This document shows, in pieces, positions 5,586 to 10,146 of a DNA stretch of 10,146 nt. Each line of letters opens with the position of its first letter. Within the stretch, counting starts at the first letter, position 1. The position numbers were made by a program, and so were the translations under genes. The notes beneath the pieces were generated by a model. That model was not told the DNA's origin and made no database searches. It saw only the letters and a program-made list of their open reading frames with translations. Location: the NCBI GenBank assembly GCA_021780585.1, contig JAJXYM010000409.1, positions 1-10,146 on the forward strand. Direction: 5' to 3'. Source of the stretch: Deltaproteobacteria bacterium. GTDB lineage: Bacteria > Desulfobacterota > Binatia > Binatales > Binataceae.

Positions 5586-6371
5586 TCAGAAGGCGGTCGC
5601 GCGGCGCGCGGTGCGCGCGGCCAGCGCGAAGGTCGCGAGCGCGAACGCGATCGCGATCGTAATCGCGAACGCCAGCGACGGCAGTCCGCCCAGCGCCTCG
5701 GTGGCGCCGAGATAGAGCGTCTGGCGCAGCGCGGCCATCCCGTAGGTAAGAGGATTAAGCCGCATGATCCATTGCAGCGCGGCGGGCGCGCCGGCGATCG
5801 GCCAGAAGGCGCCGGAGAGCAGCCAGATCGGCACGAGAATCAGGTTCATGATGGCGTGGAAGCCCTGCGTCGATTCGATCTTCCATGCGATTGCGAGTCC
5901 GATGCAGGTGAGCGCGAAGGCGATTACCGCCATCATCGCGGCCGCCGCGAGCGCCGCGCCGAGGGTCAGATGGATTCCGGCGAACGGCGCCAGCACCAGA
6001 AAGATAACGCTCGGAACCCAAGCCAGGGTCGCGCCGCCGAGCGCCTGTCCGATCACGATCGTCGCGCGCGAGATCGGCGCGACCAGCACGCCCTGCAGGA
6101 AACCTTCGCGCCGATCCTCGACGGTCGAGATCGTCGCGAAGATCGCGGTGAACAGCAGCACCAGCACGATGAATCCGGGATAGAGATATTGGAAATAATC
6201 CATCCCGGCGGGCATCCCGGCCGGCCGGAATGACGCGCGCAGGCCCGCGCCCAGCAGCAGCCAGAAGACCAACGGCTGCAGGAACGATCCGATGACGCGG
6301 CTGCGCTGGCGCATGAAGCGCGTGATCTCGCGCAGCCATAAGGTTCCCGCCTGCATCGCGATTTCCCTCAT
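5586..6371 (-). CDS. ABC-2 type transporter permease
   Basis: A 261-residue inner-membrane permease, pairing with the ATPase encoded just upstream, of the ABC-2 export type (drug, polysaccharide or lipid-linked substrate export). About six hydrophobic segments are seen, near residues 26-44, 63-83, 103-132, 134-163, 171-191 and 231-252. The family's conserved region is clear: VEDRREGFLQGVLVAPISR between the second and third segments, and later PIWLLSGAFWPI followed by LNPLTYGMAALR, the typical ABC-2 C-terminal signature. The start ATG 6371-6369 overlaps the ATPase stop as ATGA, with GGAG 7 bases upstream, so translation is coupled. The second Met (residue 6) is a weaker alternative. The substrate cannot be deduced; similar pairs are annotated as daunorubicin-resistance or NodIJ-like exporters. 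Confidence 0.95.
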   Translation of the reverse strand: MREIAMQAGTLWLREITRFMRQRSRVIGSFLQPLVFWLLLGAGLRASFRPAGMPAGMDYFQYLYPGFIVLVLLFTAIFATISTVEDRREGFLQGVLVAPISRATIVIGQALGGATLAWVPSVIFLVLAPFAGIHLTLGAALAAAAMMAVIAFALTCIGLAIAWKIESTQGFHAIMNLILVPIWLLSGAFWPIAGAPAALQWIMRLNPLTYGMAALRQTLYLGATEALGGLPSLAFAITIAIAFALATFALAARTARRATAF

Positions 6372-7375
6372 CGCGCGTCTCCATTATCTCCGGCGCCGGC
6401 GGCGCCGGCGAAAAAGCGATGGCCGGTGAGATGAACGAAGACGTCCTCGAGGGTCGGCTTGCCGAAGGTCACCGATTCGATTTCGTCGCCGAACGCCTCG
6501 ACCACGTCACGCACGAAATCATGGCCGCGCGGACGTTCGACGCGCAGCACGCCGTCCACCAGGACCGCGTTGATCCGCATCCGCTCCGCGATCTTGCGGC
6601 GCAGCGCCTCCGGGTCGCGCGCGTTGATCGCGACGATATCGCCGCCCACGCGCGCCTTGAGTTCGGCGGGCGGCGCGATCGCGACCAGCCGCCCCTGATG
6701 CAGCACGCCGATCCGATCGCAGCGCTCGGCCTCTTCCATGTAGTGCGTGGTGAGCACGATCGTCACGCCGGCGGTTTCGCGCAGATGCGCCAAATAGATG
6801 AGGAAGTCGCGGCGCGCGGCCGGATCGAGTCCGGTGCTGGGTTCGTCGAGCACCAGCAGTTCCGGCTCGTGCAGCAGCGCCGTCGCCAGCTCGACCCGCC
6901 GCTTGAGTCCGCCCGAGAGGGTCTCGGCGAGATCGCCCGCGCGATCGCTCAGGCCCAACCGCGCGAGCATCGCCGCCGATCGCTCGCGCAGGCGCGCGCC
7001 GCCGATGCCGTAGAGGCGCCCGTGATGCGCCAGGTTTTCGGCCACGGTCAGCTTGCCGTCGACGCCCGGATGCTGGAAGACCACGCCGATCCGCCGTCTG
7101 AGCGCGAGCGTGTCGCGGCGCAAGTCGTGGCCCAGGATGCGCGCGTCGCCGGTTTGGAGCGGGACCAGCGTCGAGATGATCTTGAACAGGGTGGTTTTGC
7201 CGCCGCCGTTGGGACCGAGCAGAGCGAAGAATTCGCCGCGCGCGATCGTGAAGCTCACGCCGTCGATCGCGGCGCGATCGCCATAGCTGAAACGCAGTTC
7301 GGAGGCTTCCACCGCCGGCGCGGCGGTTACGCTCGCGGCGCTTGCATGCGCCGGAATTGCGGTTGACGCTGTCAT
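6368..7375 (-). CDS. ABC transporter ATP-binding protein (multidrug/ABC-2 exporter type)
   Basis: The ATPase half of the exporter, cytoplasmic and membrane-associated through its permease. From Met at 7375 (MTASTAIPAHAS) it has 335 residues: Walker A GPNGGGKTT (54-62), Q-loop VVFQHPGVD, signature LSGGLKRRVELA, Walker B LLVLDEPSTGLDP, H-loop VLTTHYMEEAE, and a C-terminal extension ending in the family-typical LEDVFVHLTGH. Walker A has glycine where most homologues have alanine (GPNGAGKTT), a tolerated change. The start is uncertain: 7375 has a poor RBS, 7423 (MDDNCPQ) is in frame, and the frame is open to 7660, but that part covers a hairpin repeat and the divergent gene's promoter, so it is unlikely to be coding. 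The first 22 residues are low-complexity Ala/Thr/Ser. Confidence 0.93.
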   Translation of the reverse strand: MTASTAIPAHASAASVTAAPAVEASELRFSYGDRAAIDGVSFTIARGEFFALLGPNGGGKTTLFKIISTLVPLQTGDARILGHDLRRDTLALRRRIGVVFQHPGVDGKLTVAENLAHHGRLYGIGGARLRERSAAMLARLGLSDRAGDLAETLSGGLKRRVELATALLHEPELLVLDEPSTGLDPAARRDFLIYLAHLRETAGVTIVLTTHYMEEAERCDRIGVLHQGRLVAIAPPAELKARVGGDIVAINARDPEALRRKIAERMRINAVLVDGVLRVERPRGHDFVRDVVEAFGDEIESVTFGKPTLEDVFVHLTGHRFFAGAAGAGDNGDAR

Positions 7376-7470
7376 CGAGATGCCGACCGGATTGATGCCT
7401 GACTGCGGGCAATTATCGTCCATGAGCGGCGCGGTCGCAACGGCGCCCGCCCGCGTGCGGACCACTCGGA

Positions 7471-7500
7471 TGGACCCTCGGGTCAAGCCCGAGGGTGACG
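7471..7500. repeat. REP-like palindromic repeat, copy 1
   Basis: TGGA, stem CCCTCGGG (7475-7482), loop TCAAG, stem CCCGAGGG (7488-7495), then TGACG. It shares layout, loop, inner stem and borders with 9018-9047. It lies in the divergent gap between the ABC ATPase and the FkbM-type gene. Confidence 0.8.
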
Positions 7501-7527
7501 GAGGCGCCCAGGCGGCGGTCGGGCCGC

Positions 7528-7556
7528 TCGCCAGCGCCGCTCCCGGCGAATATAAT
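7528..7556 (+). promoter_or_regulatory. Likely promoter of the FkbM-type methyltransferase gene
   Basis: A perfect TATAAT at 7551-7556, rare in this GC-rich sequence, is preceded at 17 bases by TCGCCA (7528-7533; 4 of 6 matches to TTGACA). Transcription would begin near 7563, about 12 bases before ATG 7575, giving a very short leader. Confidence 0.5.
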
Positions 7557-7574
7557 GATAGGGATTCGCCGCCG

Positions 7575-8543
7575 ATGGATCGCGTAAGCAAGCCGCTCCC
7601 CGCTCTGGTCCGCCCGCCGCTGCGCTGGTTGCTGCGCCGATGGGCGGCGACCGGGCGCAAGTCCGCGCGGCTCTATCCGCTGATCGAGAAATTCGGGCCG
7701 CGACTGGCGACGCGGCCGATGCGCTCGCGCCTGCCCAATGGATGCTGGATCGAATGCGATTTCGCCGATTTCATCCAGCGCCATATCTATTTCGAGGGTC
7801 TGTGGGACGCGGTCGAGGCGTTCCTGTTCACGCGGTTGATCGAACCCGGCATGACGGTGATCGACGCCGGCGCCAACGTGGGCCAGTTCACGATGCTGGC
7901 GGCGACCGCGGTCGGTCCGCACGGCTCGGTCCACAGTTTCGAGCCGGTCGAGCGGAACTTCGCGCGCCTCAGCGCCAATCTGGCGGCGAATCGTCTCACC
8001 AACGTCCATCCGGTCCGCGCCGCGCTCTGGAACGAGGACACCGAGCTGACGATCGGCCTGCGCGCCGATCTCGAGGCCAAGGGCAACTCGGGCGGATGGA
8101 CGATCGCGCGCCAGGCCGGGGACGTGGCGCGGCTCGCGACGCCGGCGATGCGGCTGGACACTTACGCCGCTGCCGCCGGACTGAAGCGGGTCGATCTGAT
8201 CAAGATGGATATTCAGGGCGCGGAGCCGTTCGCGATCGCGGGCGGGCGCGAGCTGCTCCGCGCGCATCATCCCGCGATCCTGATGGAACTTTACGAGCCG
8301 TGCCTGGCGGCGATGGGCAGCAGCGGACGCGAGCTATGGGAGGAGTTGCACGGACTGGGATACGCGGCGTGGCGAATTGATTCGTCGCCGCGCCGATGCG
8401 GTCCGCTGGAGAGCTTCGCCGGCGTGCATTACGCCAACGTCATCATGCATCGCGGCGCCCTGCCCGCCGGCGTCACGGGCGGATGGGAACGGCGAACGCC
8501 GAAGCGCTGGGCGTGCGGCGGATGGCGGCTTAGTCCTTTTTGA
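7575..8543 (+). CDS. FkbM-family SAM-dependent methyltransferase
   Basis: A 322-residue predicted O-methyltransferase of the FkbM family, which usually methylates sugars, polyketides or peptides. Residues 91-106 (PGMTVIDAGANVGQFT) form SAM-binding motif I. HSFEPVERNF (120-129) holds the acidic FEP motif, and DLIKMDIQGAE (207-217) is the family's KxDIxGxE signature. The chosen start, ATG 7575 (MDRVSKPLPALV), lies 18 bases after a TATAAT box and has only a weak AGGG upstream. The frame is open back to 7380, but that stretch runs through the hairpin repeat and promoter. Residues 12-25 are basic and hydrophobic but too short for a sure membrane anchor. The last 20 or so residues, rich in Arg, Gly and Trp, extend beyond the domain. 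The stop overlaps msrB by 14 bases on the opposite strand. Confidence 0.92.
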   Translation: MDRVSKPLPALVRPPLRWLLRRWAATGRKSARLYPLIEKFGPRLATRPMRSRLPNGCWIECDFADFIQRHIYFEGLWDAVEAFLFTRLIEPGMTVIDAGANVGQFTMLAATAVGPHGSVHSFEPVERNFARLSANLAANRLTNVHPVRAALWNEDTELTIGLRADLEAKGNSGGWTIARQAGDVARLATPAMRLDTYAAAAGLKRVDLIKMDIQGAEPFAIAGGRELLRAHHPAILMELYEPCLAAMGSSGRELWEELHGLGYAAWRIDSSPRRCGPLESFAGVHYANVIMHRGALPAGVTGGWERRTPKRWACGGWRLSPF

Positions 8544-8928
8544 CGAAATCGAGCGAGGCCGAGTTCATGCAATAGCGCAGGCCGGTCGGCCGCGGACCGT
8601 CCTCGAAGACGTGGCCGAGATGGGCGCCGCAACGCGCGCAGGTCACTTCCGTGCGAATCATGCCGTAGGCGCGATCCTCGTTGGTCGCGATTCGATCGCC
8701 GGCGCGCGGCGCGTAAAAACTCGGCCATCCGCAGCCCGCGTCGAACTTGGTATCCGAGGCGAACAGCTCATTGCCGCAGCATACGCAGAGATAGACGCCG
8801 CGCTCGTGAAAGTCCCAGTATTTGCCGGTGAAGGGACGTTCGGTGCCCTTGCGGCGCGTGACCTCGTATTGTTCCGGCGTCAGCATTTCGCGCCATTCGT
8901 CGTCAGTCTTCACGATCTTTTCCGCCAT
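8530..8928 (-). CDS. msrB: Peptide-methionine (R)-S-oxide reductase
   Basis: Repairs oxidised proteins by reducing methionine-R-sulfoxide in the cytoplasm. The 132 residues contain all MsrB hallmarks: two CxxC zinc pairs, C48-C51 and C97-C100; GCGWPSF (65-71, C66 a possible resolving cysteine); RCGAHLGHVFEDGP (99-112, with the substrate-binding His residues); and RYCMNSASL (118-126), where C120 is catalytic. This position is Cys here, whereas some MsrB enzymes have selenocysteine. ATG 8928-8926 follows GGAGGTGAT, a full match to the anti-Shine-Dalgarno, with about 9 bases between GGAGG and the ATG. It converges with and overlaps the FkbM-type gene by 14 bases, with no terminator visible. With the OsmC-like protein it is one of two oxidative-damage functions in the window, but they are not an operon. 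Confidence 0.97.
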   Translation of the reverse strand: MAEKIVKTDDEWREMLTPEQYEVTRRKGTERPFTGKYWDFHERGVYLCVCCGNELFASDTKFDAGCGWPSFYAPRAGDRIATNEDRAYGMIRTEVTCARCGAHLGHVFEDGPRPTGLRYCMNSASLDFVKKD

Positions 8929-8941
8929 CGAAAATCACCTC

Positions 8942-8958
8942 CGCCGCCTTCAGCGGCG
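8942..8958 (-). promoter_or_regulatory. 5'-UTR hairpin abutting the msrB RBS
   Basis: On the minus strand CGCCGC-TGAAG-GCGGCG forms a 6-bp stem whose last base (8942) is the first G of the GGAGGTGAT ribosome-binding site. It could modulate initiation or stabilise the mRNA, or be incidental in GC-rich DNA. Confidence 0.35.
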
Positions 8959-8976
8959 TTGCTCGTCAGAGGGTTT

Positions 8977-9005
8977 ATCCTACTGCGAATGGCATGGCCG
9001 CCCAA
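8977..9005 (-). promoter_or_regulatory. Possible msrB promoter
   Basis: Minus strand: TTGGGC (9005-9000), 17-base spacer, TAGGAT (8982-8977). Matches are 3 of 6 and 4 of 6 to the sigma-70 consensus, with ideal spacing, about 48 bases before the msrB ATG. The hairpin at 8942-8958 would be in the leader. Confidence 0.4.
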
Positions 9006-9017
9006 GGTGTGCGCGGC

Positions 9018-9047
9018 TGGATTGCCGGGTCAAGCCCGGCAATGACG
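9018..9047. repeat. REP-like palindromic repeat, copy 2
   Basis: TGGA, stem TTGCCGGG (9022-9029), loop TCAAG, stem CCCGGCAA (9035-9042), then TGACG. The outer stem bases differ from copy 1 (7471-7500) but stay perfectly paired, while core and borders are identical. It lies between msrB and the stop of the zinc-ribbon methyltransferase gene. Confidence 0.8.
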
Positions 9048-9064
9048 AAAGCGAGCGCGCACGC

Positions 9065-10021
9065 CTAATCGACGCGGCGGGCGTAAAGTTCGAGCACGTC
9101 GGCGCGCGCGATTCCGGCCGGGTCGCGCCGCTGGTGGAGATCGATCCGACCCGCGTAACGCCGCTCGATCAGTTTGCCGATCGCGCCATGCGGCAGTAAA
9201 CGCTTGCCGCGGCGCAAGGGTTTCAGCGCCGCCCGCAGCCATCGCGGCAGCCGGATTTCGCCTGCCAGCACGCCCGCGAAACCTTCGATTCCGGCGCTCG
9301 CGATCGCGGCGAAGCCGGCCCGCTCGACGCATCGAACGAGCGTCGCGGGATTGAAGAACGAAACGTGGATCGGCGGCACGAACCAGATATCGAGCGGCTT
9401 GCCGTCGATCGCGCCGGGCGCGTCGCAGTTCGGCGTGCTGAGCGCGAGAACGCCGTTGGGCGCGAGCAGATCGCGGATCGCGCGCAGCGCCGCGACCGGG
9501 TCCGCCAGATGCTCGATCACCTCGAACATCATCACGCAATCGAAGTTTCCGCCCGCCGCGCGCGCCTGCTCGACCGATTCATAAACGGGGCATCCGAGGG
9601 CCGCGCGCGTCCGTTCGCGCATCGCGGGCGACGGCTCGACGCCCTCAACCGACCATCCGCGCTCCCGCGCCGCGCGCATCAGGTAACCGCCGGCGCAGCC
9701 GATATCGAGCACGCGCGCGGGCCGGGCGAACCCGGCGATGCGGTCGAGCCGCGCCAGATAGAACGGCCGTTTGCGCGTCCACAAGACGTCGTACCATGAG
9801 CGTTGCGCGGTTTCGGGCCGGCCGGCGAAAAAGAATTCGTCTTCGGCATAGAGCCGCGCGGCGTCCGCGGCGCCCGCCGCCGGCGCGCAGGCGAAGCCGC
9901 AGCTCGCGCAGCGCACGATCGCGAAACCGCGCCGTTCGAGCGCGAAGGCGGTTGCGCCGCCGCACAGGAGGCATCGCGGGGCGGGCGAAATCTCGTTCGG
10001 GTATGCGGTTTCCGTGGTCAA
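9065..10021 (-). CDS. Class I SAM-dependent methyltransferase with N-terminal zinc ribbon
   Basis: A 318-residue predicted cytoplasmic methyltransferase. Two CxxC pairs, C17-C20 (CLLCGG) and C38-C41 (CASCG), form a likely zinc ribbon. The Methyltransf_11/23-type core follows: RVLDIGCAGG (103-112) is SAM motif I, VEGVEPS holds the motif II acidic residue, FDCVMMFEVIEHLADP (160-175) is the typical EVIEH signature, and LSTPNCDAPG and HVSFFNP are further family landmarks. This architecture is common in enzymes of surface-sugar or secondary metabolism; the substrate is unknown. The likely start is TTG 10021-10019 (read MTTETAYPNE): an in-frame TAG lies 10 codons upstream, no ATG or GTG comes before the zinc ribbon, and the RBS is poor (GGGA about 14 bases upstream). 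The stop is TAG at 9067-9065. Confidence 0.9.
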   Translation of the reverse strand: MTTETAYPNEISPAPRCLLCGGATAFALERRGFAIVRCASCGFACAPAAGAADAARLYAEDEFFFAGRPETAQRSWYDVLWTRKRPFYLARLDRIAGFARPARVLDIGCAGGYLMRAARERGWSVEGVEPSPAMRERTRAALGCPVYESVEQARAAGGNFDCVMMFEVIEHLADPVAALRAIRDLLAPNGVLALSTPNCDAPGAIDGKPLDIWFVPPIHVSFFNPATLVRCVERAGFAAIASAGIEGFAGVLAGEIRLPRWLRAALKPLRRGKRLLPHGAIGKLIERRYAGRIDLHQRRDPAGIARADVLELYARRVD

Positions 10022-10146
10022 ATTCGAATCGCGTCCCGGCTGGATAATCTACCACGACTCGGCGGCGCGAGCGCGCGCCCGAGTAAATCTTTGCGTAAGC
10101 GCCGCCGATATGATCTATGATCAAGCTGAAGGGGGGCGGCGAATCG
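10022..10146. other. Intergenic end of the window, possible start region of a plus-strand gene
   Basis: No supported gene. On the plus strand TTGCGT (10091-10096) and TATGAT (10116-10121) are 19 bases apart and might be a promoter. GAAGGGGGG (10128-10136) could be an RBS for a start just past the edge. A frame opens at ATG 10117 (MIKLKGGGES) and reaches the end, but ten codons prove nothing. Confidence 0.2.

Noticed and set aside
6419..7366. Plus-strand open frame of 315 codons opposite the ABC ATPase
   Set aside because: Shadow of the ATPase reading frame; no conserved motifs and atypical composition.
8563..8580. Possible selenocysteine in MsrB
   Set aside because: Some MsrB enzymes carry Sec at the catalytic position, but here codon 120 is an ordinary Cys codon in RYCMNSASL and the frame ends normally.
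10117..10146. Plus-strand frame MIKLKGGGES at the window edge
   Set aside because: Only ten codons, no good RBS before it, and no way to tell it from chance.

Overview
The window is GC-rich chromosomal DNA from a bacterium I cannot place firmly. Dense coding, strong Shine-Dalgarno sites, a chromosomal parS-like site and the gene mix suggest an uncultured soil or sediment lineage near the Proteobacteria, Desulfobacterota or Binatota; that placement is a guess.

Left block (1-3604, all minus strand, in transcription order): a serine beta-lactamase-like esterase (3604-2405), an intergenic segment with a near-consensus ParB site (parS, 2324-2339) inside a long inverted repeat, an epoxide-hydrolase-type alpha/beta hydrolase (2240-1353), an OsmC-family peroxide reductase (1267-827), and the 5' three-quarters of a kilobase of alaS (684 to the window edge). 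The main result is in the OsmC gene. Its frame meets a TGA at 893-895 exactly where the family has its second redox cysteine. The frame stays open for 21 more OsmC-like codons to a TAA. A hairpin with a GGUC loop resembling a bacterial SECIS element lies just downstream of the TGA, and a terminator follows the TAA. I read this as a selenoprotein that ordinary annotation would truncate.

Middle block (3716-4881): a visibly AT-richer segment of about 1.1 kb holds a small unknown gene and a divergent Dcd-family (dCTP deaminase/dUTPase fold) gene. They overlap as a two-gene operon with their own promoter and RBS. The segment lies between two copies of a 24-base direct repeat (27 of 28 bases with the extension). 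The right copy is the RBS and first codons of the next gene, a Nudix hydrolase, so the DNA looks like an integrated islet that duplicated and preserved the target gene's start. No recombinase is present. Nucleotide-pool or anti-phage activity is possible but unproven.

Right block (4869-10146): the Nudix hydrolase (plus) converges on an ABC-2 export system (ATPase and permease, minus, coupled through ATGA). Divergent from that is an FkbM-type methyltransferase (plus), whose 3' end overlaps msrB (minus) by 14 bases. A zinc-ribbon class I methyltransferase (minus) follows. Two 30-base hairpin repeats (7471-7500 and 9018-9047) share an identical core and loop while their stem bases differ in a compensated way, which marks a dispersed REP-like family. 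The last 125 bases hold no supported gene.
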